Below, piece by piece: positions 52,864 through 60,924 of a stretch of DNA of 64,000 bases. The notes below the pieces were generated by a model. It was not told where the DNA came from, did not search any database, and was given only the letters and a program-made list of their open reading frames with translations. The stretch is taken from NCBI RefSeq assembly GCF_031458075.1, contig NZ_JAVDXT010000005.1:382052-446051 (forward strand), in the 5' to 3' direction. Position 1 is the first letter of the stretch. Every line of letters begins with the position of its first letter. A program made the position numbers and the translations under genes. Origin of the DNA: Rhodoferax_B ferrireducens_A (GTDB lineage Bacteria > Pseudomonadota > Gammaproteobacteria > Burkholderiales > Burkholderiaceae_C).

Positions 52864-53943
52864 ATGAGTTTAACGAAGCCCACCCTGCCCCTGCGTGCGC
52901 TGCTGCTGATCGGCGGCGGCGTGGCACTGGCCCACCTGCTGCTGCTGCGCGAGCTGCCGGCGGCGCTGCAGGTACAGGGGGAAGCCGCGCCAGTCCGGGC
53001 GCTGCAGACCCGCAGCATCCCGCCGCCACCGCCCCCGGTGCAGGCCGCGCCGGCGCCGCCGCCTCCGGTAGCCCGCCCCAAGCCCCGGCCGGCACCGCCC
53101 CCCGTGGAAGCGCCCCCCCCCAGCACCACCGTTGCCAGCCTGGAAACCACGGAACCTGTGCCCGCCGAGCCAGCCCCGCTGCCCGAGCCACCGGCCTCGG
53201 CGCCAGAAGCTCCGGTGGCAGCGCCCCCAACACCGCCGCCACCGGAACCCGCGGCGTCCGCCCCGGCCCCGCCCGCCCCGCCCGTACTGACCCAGGCCAC
53301 GGCCTTCGTATTCCCGGCGCCGGTGCGGCTGCTCTACGAACTCAGCGGTGAATCGAAAAAACTGCGCTACCAGGCGCGCGGCGAGCTGCTGTGGCGCCAG
53401 GACGGCCAGCACTACGACGCCCAGCTGCAGGCCAGCATGCTGTTCTTCGGCTCGCGCACCCGCACCAGCAACGGCCAGATCACGCCCAGCGGCCTGGCAC
53501 CGACCCGGTTTTCCGACAAATGGCGCAGCGAACAGGCCGCGCACTTCGACCAGGAGAAGCACCGCGTCACCTTCAGCGCCAACACGCCCGAGGTGGCGTT
53601 GCAGGCCGCCGCGCAGGACCAGCTGAGCGTGATTCTGCAAATTGCCGGTATGCTGGCGGCCGATCCGGCCAGCTACCCCGCCGGCAGCGGCATTGCGCTG
53701 CAGACCGTAGGCCCCAAGGATGCAGACATCTGGGCCTTCAGCGTCGAGGCACCGGAGAAGATCCGCGTGCCCAGCGGCGAGCTGGAGACCATCAAACTGA
53801 TCCGCAAACCGCGCAAGGAATTCGACCAGAAGGTCGAAATCTGGCTCGCACCCAGCCTCGGCTACCTGCCGGCGCGGCTAAAAATCACGAATGCCAACGG
53901 TGATTTCATCGACCAGCAACTGCGTGGCGTGGAAAAGCCGTAA
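52864..53943 (+). CDS. DUF3108 periplasmic protein with proline-rich linker
   Basis: A 359-residue protein. An N-terminal membrane helix (LRALLLIGGGVALAHLLLL) is followed by about 100 residues of Pro, Ala and Glu (PPPPPPVQAAPAPPPPVARPKPRPAP), which could span the periplasm in the manner of TonB. Residues 150-359 are DUF3108 (YELSGESKKLRYQARGELLWRQDG, RVPSGELETIKLIRK, WLAPSLGYLPARLKI). Function unknown. It is divergent from the FAH gene by about 45 bases. ATG 52864 is used. Confidence 0.78.
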   Translation: MSLTKPTLPLRALLLIGGGVALAHLLLLRELPAALQVQGEAAPVRALQTRSIPPPPPPVQAAPAPPPPVARPKPRPAPPPVEAPPPSTTVASLETTEPVPAEPAPLPEPPASAPEAPVAAPPTPPPPEPAASAPAPPAPPVLTQATAFVFPAPVRLLYELSGESKKLRYQARGELLWRQDGQHYDAQLQASMLFFGSRTRTSNGQITPSGLAPTRFSDKWRSEQAAHFDQEKHRVTFSANTPEVALQAAAQDQLSVILQIAGMLAADPASYPAGSGIALQTVGPKDADIWAFSVEAPEKIRVPSGELETIKLIRKPRKEFDQKVEIWLAPSLGYLPARLKITNANGDFIDQQLRGVEKP

Positions 53944-54011
53944 TCTGTAGCTGCCTTGAAAACTACCGAAACGTAGCCATCTGTGCATCAGTGATTGAAA
54001 AGGACCGCACC

Positions 54012-54305
54012 ATGAACACGCTTTACGACTCTGAATCCTTTGTGGTGGTCCATATGCAGCCGAATGCCGACCTGGAAGCCTTGCTGCCGCAGATGGACAC
54101 CGCACCCGCCCCCACGCTGGAGCGCCACGGCTTTGAAATTGTTGACAAACGCTCGGGCAAAGAGGTCTACCTGGATGGCTCCTGGGCCGAGCTGTTCCAG
54201 CGCCACATTGCCGCCTGGCAGCAAAACACCCCGACCCAGGAAGAAGTCGAAGACACGCTGGAGCAGTACGCCGGCCTGGCCCAGAACCCGGTCGTCATCC
54301 ACTAG
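54012..54305 (+). CDS. DUF3567 family protein
   Basis: A 97-residue acidic cytoplasmic protein of the betaproteobacterial DUF3567 family. The family core is HGFEIVDKRSGKEVYLDGSWAELFQRHIAAWQQNTPTQEEVEDTLEQYAGLAQNPVVIH. It has no catalytic motif and its function is unknown. It ends four bases before the ChaN-like gene, so the two probably form an operon. The genus-wide conservation suggests a general housekeeping role; this is inference. Confidence 0.82.
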   Translation: MNTLYDSESFVVVHMQPNADLEALLPQMDTAPAPTLERHGFEIVDKRSGKEVYLDGSWAELFQRHIAAWQQNTPTQEEVEDTLEQYAGLAQNPVVIH

Positions 54306-54308
54306 AGC

Positions 54309-55097
54309 ATGCTGCTGCGCGCCGCCCTGCTGGCCACGGCATTGTTGACGGGCTGCGCCAGCATGTCGCCGAACCGCGCCCTGGCGCTGCTGCCCGCGGA
54401 TGCCATCCTGCTGGGCGAGCAGCACGACGCGCCCGACCACCAGCGCATCCACCGCGAAACCATAGAAGCCCTGGCCGCCCAAGGCCAACTCGTCGCCGTG
54501 GCGATAGAAATGGCCGAACAAGGTCGCAGCACTGCCGCCCTGCCACGCGATGCCGATGCCGCCCAGGTGCAGGCTGCCCTGCAGTGGGACGACGCCGGCT
54601 GGCCCTGGGCCGCCTACGGCCCGGCGGTGATAGCCGCGGTGCGGGCTGGCGTGCCGGTACTCGGCGCGAACCTGCCGCGGGCCCAGATGCGCAGCGCCAT
54701 GGCGAACAGCGCCCTGGACAGCCAGCTGCCCGGCCCGGCACTGAAGGCCCAGCAGCAGGCGATCCGCCTCGGCCACTGCGGCCTGCTGCCCGAAAGCCAG
54801 ATCGCCCCCATGACGCGCATCCAGATCGCCCGCGACATGGCCATGGCGCAAACCCTGCAGGCCGCCGCCGTGCGCGGCAAGACCGTGCTGCTGCTGGCCG
54901 GTGCCGGCCATGTGGACCGCAGCCTGGGTGTGCCGCAATATTTGCCAGAAAATCTGGTATCAAAAGCGGTGCTGCTGCAGGCAGGATCAGCGCCAGAAGC
55001 TACTAAAAGCATAGTAAATTTTGATAGCACCTGGCAGACACCCAGCATTCCCGCCACCGACTACTGCGCCAGCCTGCAAAACAAGCTGCCCGGCTGA
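54309..55097 (+). CDS. ChaN-like haem-binding lipoprotein
   Basis: A 262-residue lipoprotein with lipobox LTGC (Cys16). The ChaN-type core starts at ADAILLGEQHDAPDHQRIHRETIEAL, followed by VAVAIEMAEQG and, later, KTVLLLAGAGHVDRSLGVPQYL. ChaN of Campylobacter binds two haems at a dimer interface. The C-terminal 55 residues include a 50-bp repeat copy (54955-55004), read as KAVLLQAGSAPEATKS. The gene ends 35 bases before purU. Confidence 0.82.
   Translation: MLLRAALLATALLTGCASMSPNRALALLPADAILLGEQHDAPDHQRIHRETIEALAAQGQLVAVAIEMAEQGRSTAALPRDADAAQVQAALQWDDAGWPWAAYGPAVIAAVRAGVPVLGANLPRAQMRSAMANSALDSQLPGPALKAQQQAIRLGHCGLLPESQIAPMTRIQIARDMAMAQTLQAAAVRGKTVLLLAGAGHVDRSLGVPQYLPENLVSKAVLLQAGSAPEATKSIVNFDSTWQTPSIPATDYCASLQNKLPG
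54955..55004 (-). repeat. 50-bp Rhodoferax-type repeat inside the ChaN-like gene, copy 12
   Basis: Minus-orientation copy starting GTAGCTTCTGGCGCTG, preceded on that strand by GCTATCAAAATTTACTATG. It is read on the plus strand in frame as part of the C-terminal region of the ChaN-like protein, so insertion has altered the coding end without a stop. Confidence 0.6.
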
Positions 55098-55132
55098 CCC
55101 GCAGCCGCAAGCTGGGCGACAATCCAGCCTGT

Positions 55133-55993
55133 ATGACCCCTACCCACAACCACGCCTACATCCTCACCCTGTCCTGCCCCGACCGCCAGGGCATCGTGCA
55201 TGCCGTCTCCGGCTTTCTGCTGGAACGCGGCAGCAACATCGAAGAGGCCGCGCAGTACAACGACCACGACACCGGTCTGTTCTTCATGCGCGTGCAGTTC
55301 GCCTGCGGCGCCGTCAACGCCGCCGACTTGCGCAGCCAGCTGGGCAGCTTTGCCGAAGGCTTTGCCATGCGCTGGAGCCTGCACGAGACCTCGGAGCCGG
55401 TGCGCACCGTGCTGATGGTCAGCAAGGAAGGCCATTGCCTGAACGACCTGCTGTTCCGCTGGAAGAGTGGCCTGCTGCCGCTGGACATCCGCGCCATCGT
55501 CAGCAACCACCGCGACTTCTACCAGCTGGCGGCCAGCTACAACGTGCCGTTCCACCACATCCCGGTGACCGCCGCCACCAAGGCCCAGGCCGAGGCGCGT
55601 GCCTACGAGGTGATAGAGAACGAAGGTGCCGAGCTGGTGGTGCTGGCGCGCTACATGCAGATCCTCAGCGACGACCTGTGCCGCAAACTAGCCGGCCGGG
55701 CCATCAACATCCACCACAGCTTTCTGCCCAGCTTCAAGGGCGCCAAGCCCTACTACCAGGCGCACGACCGCGGCGTAAAGCTGATCGGCGCCACCGCCCA
55801 CTATGTGACGGCGGACCTGGACGAAGGCCCGATCATCGAACAGGACGTGGCCCGCGTGGACCACAGCCGCACGGTAGAGCACTTCACCGCCCAGGGCCGG
55901 GATACCGAGAGCCAGGTGCTGGCCCGCGCCGTCAAGTGGCACAGCGAGCACCGCGTGCTGCTGAACGGCCACAAGACGGTGATTTTCAAATAG
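55133..55993 (+). CDS. purU: Formyltetrahydrofolate deformylase PurU
   Basis: Hydrolyses 10-formyl-tetrahydrofolate to formate and tetrahydrofolate, balancing one-carbon pools and feeding formate to PurT. The protein has 286 residues. An N-terminal ACT domain (YILTLSCPDRQGIVHAVSGFLLERGSNIEEAAQYNDHDTGLFFMRV) senses amino acids. The catalytic domain has VVLARYMQILS, NIHHSFLPSFKGAKPYYQA and HYVTADLDEGPII with the active-site Asn, His and Asp. It overlaps the convergent psd by eight bases. Confidence 0.95.
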   Translation: MTPTHNHAYILTLSCPDRQGIVHAVSGFLLERGSNIEEAAQYNDHDTGLFFMRVQFACGAVNAADLRSQLGSFAEGFAMRWSLHETSEPVRTVLMVSKEGHCLNDLLFRWKSGLLPLDIRAIVSNHRDFYQLAASYNVPFHHIPVTAATKAQAEARAYEVIENEGAELVVLARYMQILSDDLCRKLAGRAINIHHSFLPSFKGAKPYYQAHDRGVKLIGATAHYVTADLDEGPIIEQDVARVDHSRTVEHFTAQGRDTESQVLARAVKWHSEHRVLLNGHKTVIFK

Positions 55994-56828
55994 CGTTGGC
56001 CATGACCTCGCCCAGGCGCACGCTGCCAGCGGGTGCCCAGGCGGGGTTGAACGTGAGCGGTCCCTTGGGGAACAGCATCACCACGGTGGAACCCAGCAGG
56101 AAGCGGCCCATCTCGTCGCCCTGCTTCAACACCACCTGCTGGTCGTCGTAACGCCACTCGCGCACCGGGCCGCGCGGCGGATTGATCACACCCTGCCAGA
56201 CGGTCGCCATGCTGCCGACGATGGCGGCGCCTACCAGCACCAGCACGAATGGCCCGCGGGCCGAGTCAAACACGCAGACCACCCGCTCGTTGCGCGCAAA
56301 CAGGCCGGGCACGCCCTGGGCCGTCACCGGGTTTACCGAAAACAGATCGCCCGGCACATAGACCATGCGCGTCAGCCGCCCATCGCAGGGCATGTGGATG
56401 CGGTGGTAGTCCTTGGGGCTCAGGTAGATGTTGGCAAAGTGGCCGTTCTCGAACAACGCGCCCAGCGCCGCGTCGCCGCCCACCAGCGCCGTGGTCGAAA
56501 AGGTATGGCCCTTGGCCTGGAAGATCTGGTCGCGCTCAATCCGGCCAAACTGGCTGATCGCGCCGTCCACCGGGCACACCAGGTCGGCCTGGGCCAGCGG
56601 ACGCGCACCGGGCTTCAGTGCGCGGGTGAAGAACTCGTTGAAGCTGGCGTAGCTGGTGATATCGGGATTGGCCGCCTCGGCCATGTTCACCCCGTATTTG
56701 GCTACGAACCAGCGGATGATGCCGGTGGTGATACTGCCGGCGCGCGCCGTGGCCACGTGCCAGCCGAATGCGGTGATGGCGTGCTTGGGCAGCAGGTACT
56801 GCAGCCACACTTTGAAACGGTCAGACAC
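55986..56828 (-). CDS. psd: Phosphatidylserine decarboxylase
   Basis: Canonical pyruvoyl-dependent enzyme that makes phosphatidylethanolamine. Of 280 residues. Catalytic Asp88 in CPVDGAIS, His145 in YHRIHMP and the cleavage site LGST (Ser247) in FLLGSTVV. GTG 56828 is chosen because AGGGGA lies six bases upstream; ATG 56858 has no site. Proteolysis at Gly-Ser gives the pyruvoyl group on the alpha chain. A second PSD-like gene lies at 49141-50031. Confidence 0.94.
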   Translation of the reverse strand: MSDRFKVWLQYLLPKHAITAFGWHVATARAGSITTGIIRWFVAKYGVNMAEAANPDITSYASFNEFFTRALKPGARPLAQADLVCPVDGAISQFGRIERDQIFQAKGHTFSTTALVGGDAALGALFENGHFANIYLSPKDYHRIHMPCDGRLTRMVYVPGDLFSVNPVTAQGVPGLFARNERVVCVFDSARGPFVLVLVGAAIVGSMATVWQGVINPPRGPVREWRYDDQQVVLKQGDEMGRFLLGSTVVMLFPKGPLTFNPAWAPAGSVRLGEVMANAI

Positions 56829-56898
56829 GCGCAATCCCCTAGGCAAAAAGGGGGCCATTGTAGCGAGCACCCCCTGGCGTAAGAGGGACAATGCCGGC

Positions 56899-57771
56899 AT
56901 GAGTGCTACGCGTATACCCCCAATCCAGTGCCTGCTGACCTTCGAAGCTTTGGCCCGTTTGCGCAGCGTAACCCAGGCGGCCGACGAACTGTGCGTCACC
57001 TCCAGCGCGGTCAGCCACCGGGTCAAGCAGCTGGAGCAGATCCTGGGCACCAAGCTGTTTGGCCGGGCCGACTTTTCGCTGACCACCGAGGGCAGCGAGT
57101 ACCTGGCCCATGTACGCGAGGGCCTGGCGATCCTGGAGCGCTTCCCCAGCACCCAGTCGGCACCCGGCAAACGCAAGCTGCGGCTGGCGGTCACGCCGAC
57201 CTTTGCCCGGGCCATCCTGATCCCGCGGTTGCGCCAGTTCACCGAGGCCTATCCCGAGATCGACCTGACCCTGCAGGTGTCGATTCCCTTGCTCGACGTG
57301 GTGGCCGAAGACGCCGACCTGATGGTGCGCTTCGGCACCGGCCGCTATGCGGATGTAGAGCATGTGTGCCTGACCCGTGACGAGGTCACGCCGCTGGCCT
57401 CGCCGGCCTTTGTGCGCGAGCACGGCCCGTTCGACGCAGTCGACGACCTGGAAGGTGCACGCCTGCTGCGCTCGCCGCTCGAGCCCTGGCGTACCTGGTT
57501 CGCGGCCCACCAACTGGACTGGCCCGAGCCCGCCGAGGGTTCGCAGTTCAACGACATCGGCCTGATGTGCGATGCCGCAGCCGCCGGCATGGGCATCGCC
57601 CTGGTGCGGCTGCGCTTGGGCGCACCCTGGCTGGACAACGGTGCGCTGGTGCGCTTGTACGCGCGCAGCGTGCCCAGCCCGCATGCGCATTACCTGTGCT
57701 GGAACACTGGCGCCATGGACCGCTGGGAGTGCGCAGCCTTTGCCGACTGGCTAAAAAAAGCCGTCGCCTGA
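56899..57771 (+). CDS. LysR-family regulator, GcvA-like
   Basis: A 290-residue regulator. The helix-turn-helix (residues 6-62: IPPIQCLLTFEALARLRSVTQAADELCVTSSAVSHRVKQLEQILGTKLFGR) has the GcvA-type start. The effector domain follows (LRLAVTPTFARAILIPRLRQF, DADLMVRFGTGRY). It is divergent from psd, with about 70 bases between starts, but control of psd is not evident. A palindromic repeat terminates it. Confidence 0.87.
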   Translation: MSATRIPPIQCLLTFEALARLRSVTQAADELCVTSSAVSHRVKQLEQILGTKLFGRADFSLTTEGSEYLAHVREGLAILERFPSTQSAPGKRKLRLAVTPTFARAILIPRLRQFTEAYPEIDLTLQVSIPLLDVVAEDADLMVRFGTGRYADVEHVCLTRDEVTPLASPAFVREHGPFDAVDDLEGARLLRSPLEPWRTWFAAHQLDWPEPAEGSQFNDIGLMCDAAAAGMGIALVRLRLGAPWLDNGALVRLYARSVPSPHAHYLCWNTGAMDRWECAAFADWLKKAVA

Positions 57772-57780
57772 CACTCAATT

Positions 57781-57830
57781 TTCAAACAAAAAGAGCTGCT
57801 GGCGCAGGTACTACGCGCGCCAGCAGCTCT
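57781..57830. terminator. Bidirectional terminator formed by a 50-bp repeat, copy 13
   Basis: AAGAGCTGCTGGCGC (57791-57805) and GCGCCAGCAGCTCTT (57817-57831) form a perfect 15-bp hairpin with an 11-base loop and T-rich ends on both strands (TTTTATT and TTTTTGTTTG). It is the most symmetrical repeat copy and lies between the convergent LysR and peroxiredoxin genes. Confidence 0.8.
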
Positions 57831-57849
57831 TTTATTGATAGCAAATGAC

Positions 57850-58359
57850 TTATACGGCCTTGGCTTGGGCCAGCAGGGTGGCGGCATCGCTGACTTCAAA
57901 CTTGCCCGGACCTTCGACGTTCAGGCTGGCGACCACGCCGTTCTTCACGAGCATCGAATAACGGTTGCTGCGCAGGCCCAAGCCTTTGGCGGTCAGGTCC
58001 AGGGTCAGGCCGGCGGCCTTGGCGAAGTCAGCGCTGCCGTCGCCCAGCATACGGACCTTGCCAGCGGTCTTCTGGTCACGCGCCCAGGCGCCCATCACAA
58101 AGGCATCGTTCACGCTGAGGCACCAGATTTCGTCCACGCCAGCGGCTTTGAAGGCCTCGGCATTGGCCACGTAGCCGGGCACATGCTGGGCCGAGCAGGT
58201 GGGCGTGAAAGCGCCTGGCAGGGCGAACAAGGCAATCGTCTTGCCCGCGGTGGCCTTGGCTACGTCGACCGCGTTCGGGCCGATGCTGCAGCCTTCGCCT
58301 TCGACTTCGGAGTATTCGAACAGGGTGGTGGATGGAAGGGTATCGCCGACTTTGATCAT
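57850..58359 (-). CDS. Prx5-type peroxiredoxin
   Basis: A 169-residue thiol peroxidase of the Prx5/AhpE-like group. The peroxidatic Cys is in PGAFTPTCSAQHVPGYV, with the family Thr and the Arg in LRSNRYSMLV. WCLSVNDAFVMGAW contains another Cys that could resolve the disulfide. It reduces hydroperoxides, presumably with glutaredoxin or glutathione. AGGAG precedes ATG 58359. It starts downstream of the S10 operon terminators, so it has its own promoter. Confidence 0.9.
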   Translation of the reverse strand: MIKVGDTLPSTTLFEYSEVEGEGCSIGPNAVDVAKATAGKTIALFALPGAFTPTCSAQHVPGYVANAEAFKAAGVDEIWCLSVNDAFVMGAWARDQKTAGKVRMLGDGSADFAKAAGLTLDLTAKGLGLRSNRYSMLVKNGVVASLNVEGPGKFEVSDAATLLAQAKAV

Positions 58360-58386
58360 GGTGTGCTCCTGGAGTGAAAAGAAAAA

Positions 58387-58405
58387 TGGGGCTGTGCCAG
58401 CCCCA
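58387..58405 (-). terminator. Second S10 operon terminator
   Basis: TGGGGCTG (58387-58394), loop TGC, CAGCCCCA (58398-58405). On the minus strand a run of five Ts follows the hairpin. It is about 20 bases beyond the first terminator and also lies in the leader of the peroxiredoxin gene. Confidence 0.7.
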
Positions 58406-58410
58406 TAAAC

Positions 58411-58440
58411 AAAAACGGTCCACATTGTGGACCGTTTTTT
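58411..58440 (-). terminator. First S10 operon terminator after rpsQ
   Basis: Arms AAAAACGGTCCACA and TGTGGACCGTTTTT fold around a single base, with T runs on both ends, 16 bases after the rpsQ stop. Together with 58387-58405 it closes the S10 operon before the peroxiredoxin gene. Confidence 0.85.
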
Positions 58441-58455
58441 AACTAGTTTGCAGTT

Positions 58456-58725
58456 TTAGACTGCAATAGCCTTTTGCACCAAGCGGGTAGCAACCCAGTT
58501 CTTGGTCTTCGAGATCGGACGGCTTTCCGTGATCTCGATGGTGTCGCCCAGCTTGAACTCGCCCTTTTCGTCATGGGCGTGGTACTTGCTCGACTTGCCA
58601 ACGATCTTGCCGTAGAGCTCGTGCTTCACACGGCGCTCGATCAGCACGGTCACAGTCTTTGCTCGTTTGTCGCTGACCACCTTGCCAATCAAGGTGCGCT
58701 TGAGGGATGTTTTAGCTTCCGTCAT
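58456..58725 (-). CDS. rpsQ: Ribosomal protein S17
   Basis: 89 residues: TLIGKVVSDKRAKTVTVLIERRVKHELYGKIVGKSSKYHAHDE and GDTIEITESRPISKTKNW. Small-subunit protein that binds 16S rRNA early in assembly. It is the last gene of the S10 operon here and is followed by two terminators; rplN does not follow. Confidence 0.97.
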   Translation of the reverse strand: MTEAKTSLKRTLIGKVVSDKRAKTVTVLIERRVKHELYGKIVGKSSKYHAHDEKGEFKLGDTIEITESRPISKTKNWVATRLVQKAIAV

Positions 58726-58736
58726 GTTTTCGCTCC

Positions 58737-58946
58737 TTACTTAGCGGTTTTGTCAGCGGCTTGCTTCTCGACAAGAATGGTCTTGGCGCGGGCAATGTCA
58801 CGACGCGCAGTGCGGATCGTGGCTGTGTTGGTGAGTTGTTGCGTGGCTTTTTGCATACGCAGACCGAAATGGGCGCGTTGCAGCGCTTTCACTTCGTCCT
58901 TCAGGCCGGCAACGTCTTTGGTGCGCAGTTCAGTAGATTTGGTCAT
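58737..58946 (-). CDS. rpmC: Ribosomal protein L29
   Basis: 69 residues (TELRTKDVAGLKDEVKALQRAHFGLRMQKATQQLTNTATIRTARRDIARAKTIL), lining the polypeptide exit of the large subunit. ATG 58946 (MTKSTELR) is used. Eleven bases separate it from rpsQ. Confidence 0.97.
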   Translation of the reverse strand: MTKSTELRTKDVAGLKDEVKALQRAHFGLRMQKATQQLTNTATIRTARRDIARAKTILVEKQAADKTAK

Positions 58947-58959
58947 ATCAGTCTCCTGC

Positions 58960-59376
58960 TTACTGGCCAATCATGCGGGCAACGAAGGTGGTGCGCAAAG
59001 GCAGTTTGGCAGCAGCCAAACGGAACGCTTCACGGGCCAGTTCTTCAGGAACGCCGACGATTTCAAAAACGATCTTACCCGGCTGAATTTCAGCCACGTA
59101 ATACTCAGGGTTACCCTTGCCGTTACCCATACGCACTTCAGCAGGCTTTTGGGAAATTGGCTTGTCGGGGAACACGCGGATCCAGATACGGCCACCACGC
59201 TTCACGTGGCGGGAAATCGCACGGCGTGCGGATTCAATCTGGCGGGCCGTCAGACGGCCACGGTCCGTGCACTTCAGACCGAAGTCACCGAACGCAACCG
59301 AGCTACCCCGGGTTGCGATGCCGGTGTTACGGCCTTTTTGCTCTTTGCGGTACTTGCGACGCGCGGGTTGCAACAT
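58960..59376 (-). CDS. rplP: Ribosomal protein L16
   Basis: 138 residues: MLQPARRKYRKEQKGRNTG, FGLKCTDRGRLTARQIESARRAISRHVKRGGRIWIRVFPDKPIS and MGNGKGNPEYYVAEIQPGKI. It sits near the peptidyl-transferase centre. Two bases lie between the rpsC stop and this ATG. Confidence 0.97.
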   Translation of the reverse strand: MLQPARRKYRKEQKGRNTGIATRGSSVAFGDFGLKCTDRGRLTARQIESARRAISRHVKRGGRIWIRVFPDKPISQKPAEVRMGNGKGNPEYYVAEIQPGKIVFEIVGVPEELAREAFRLAAAKLPLRTTFVARMIGQ

Positions 59377-59378
59377 GT

Positions 59379-60281
59379 TTATTCTCCTTTACCGTCAGCT
59401 GCAGCAGGTGCAGCAGGCGCGGCTACTTTACGGACGCGCTGAACGGTAGATTTCGGTGCAGCTGCACCTGTGGCTTCAACAGGCTTGTCGCTACCGTCTG
59501 CAGGGGCCGCATTGGCACCTACAGGGCGGCGGGGGGCACGTGCTGGAGGACGGTCATTGCCACCGGGACGGCCACCGCGGTCATCGCGACGGGGTCCACG
59601 GGGACGACGTTCTTCTTCGCTGCGCGGCTCTTGCGCGGCGGGGGCATCATTGCGACCCAGGTGGTCACCCTTGTAGACCCAAACTTTCACGCCAATAATG
59701 CCGTAAGTGGTTTTGGCTTCGGAGGTGCCGTAGTCGATGTCCGCACGCAAGGTGTGCAGTGGCACGCGACCTTCGCGGTACCACTCGCAACGAGCGATTT
59801 CAATGCCATTCAGACGGCCAGACGACATGATCTTGATGCCCAGGGCACCCAGACGCATGGCGTTTTGCATGGCGCGCTTCATCGCACGGCGGAACATGAT
59901 GCGCTTTTCCAGCTGCTGGGTGATGCTGTCGGCAATCAGCTTGGCATCGATTTCAGGCTTGCGCACTTCTTCGATGTTGACTGCGACGGGCACGCCCAAT
60001 TGCTTGGCCAGGTCACGCTTGAGGTTCTCGATGTCTTCGCCTTTCTTCCCGATCACGACGCCCGGACGAGCCGAGAAAATCGTGATACGGGCGTTCTTGG
60101 CAGGACGCTCGATCAGAATGCGCGAAACCGAAGCGTTTTTCAGCTTGGCTTTCAGGTACTCACGTACCTTGATGTCTTCGGCCAGCATGCCGGCGAAGTC
60201 GTTGTTGCTTGCGTACCAACGGCTGGACCAGTTACGGCTGACCGACAAACGAAAGCCGGTAGGGTGGATTTTTTGTCCCAT
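59379..60281 (-). CDS. rpsC: Ribosomal protein S3 with long C-terminal tail
   Basis: 300 residues against 233 in E. coli. Residues 1-215 are the standard protein, with the KH domain (ARITIFSARPGVVIGKKGEDIENLKRDLAKQLG) and HTLRADIDYGTSEAKTTYGIIGVKVW. The extra tail (about 218-300) is Arg, Gly, Pro and Ala rich (RPRGPRRDDRGGRPGGNDRPPARAPRR) and unstructured in look; this is common in Comamonadaceae. ATG 60281 (MGQKIHPTGFRL). Confidence 0.96.
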   Translation of the reverse strand: MGQKIHPTGFRLSVSRNWSSRWYASNNDFAGMLAEDIKVREYLKAKLKNASVSRILIERPAKNARITIFSARPGVVIGKKGEDIENLKRDLAKQLGVPVAVNIEEVRKPEIDAKLIADSITQQLEKRIMFRRAMKRAMQNAMRLGALGIKIMSSGRLNGIEIARCEWYREGRVPLHTLRADIDYGTSEAKTTYGIIGVKVWVYKGDHLGRNDAPAAQEPRSEEERRPRGPRRDDRGGRPGGNDRPPARAPRRPVGANAAPADGSDKPVEATGAAAPKSTVQRVRKVAAPAAPAAADGKGE

Positions 60282-60295
60282 ATCTTCCGAACCTC

Positions 60296-60625
60296 TTAGT
60301 TGCCGACCGTCACGTACACATGGCACGTGGGCTTGCTGATACGGTTACCACGGCCTTTTGCACGGGCCGTGAAGCGCTTGAGCGTGGCACCTTGTTCGAC
60401 GTAGATGGTTTTAACCTTCAACTCGTCGATATCGGCACCGTCATTGTGCTCAGCGTTGGCGATAGCCGACTCCAGCACCTTCTTGATGATCACAGCAGCT
60501 TTTTTCTGCGTGAATTCAAGAACGTTCAGAGCTTGGTCTACCTTTTTGCCGCGGATCAAATCTGCGACCAGACGGCCTTTGTCTACTGACAAACGCACGC
60601 CACGAAGGACTGCACGTGTTTCCAT
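60296..60625 (-). CDS. rplV: Ribosomal protein L22
   Basis: 109 residues: ETRAVLRGVRLSVDKGRLVADLIRGKKVDQALNVLEFTQKKAAVIIKKVLESAIANAEHN and a C-terminal AKGRGNRISKPTCHVYV with the beta-hairpin that lines the exit tunnel. Confidence 0.97.
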   Translation of the reverse strand: METRAVLRGVRLSVDKGRLVADLIRGKKVDQALNVLEFTQKKAAVIIKKVLESAIANAEHNDGADIDELKVKTIYVEQGATLKRFTARAKGRGNRISKPTCHVYVTVGN

Positions 60626-60634
60626 GGTCTTTCC

Positions 60635-60913
60635 TTATTTCCGCACGACTTTTTTGTCGGCAGGGTGACCCTTGAAAGTACGGGTGAGTGCGAACTCTCC
60701 CAACTTGTGGCCCACCATTTGGTCGGTAATATAGACAGGGACGTGCTGTTTGCCGTTATGCACAGCAATGGTCAGGCCGATGAAATCGGGCAAGATCATG
60801 GAACGACGCGACCAGGTCTTAATTGGCTTTTTGTCCTTGGTTGCCACGGCCTTTTCGGCCTTGGCAATCAAGTGGTGGTCTACGAACGGACCTTTTTTGA
60901 GTGAGCGAGTCAT
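60635..60913 (-). CDS. rpsS: Ribosomal protein S19
   Basis: 92 residues: TRSLKKGPFVDHHLIAKAEKAV, IKTWSRRSMILPDFIGLTIAVHNGKQHVPVYITDQMVGHKLGEFALTRTFKGHPADKK. It binds the head of the small subunit with S13. Confidence 0.97.
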   Translation of the reverse strand: MTRSLKKGPFVDHHLIAKAEKAVATKDKKPIKTWSRRSMILPDFIGLTIAVHNGKQHVPVYITDQMVGHKLGEFALTRTFKGHPADKKVVRK

Positions 60914-60924
60914 CTAGCTACCCC

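Noticed and set aside
52820..53242. Upstream extension of the FAH-family frame into the DUF3108 gene
   Set aside because: It reads through the opposite gene's coding region and promoter; the MKLATYQDG start fits the family.
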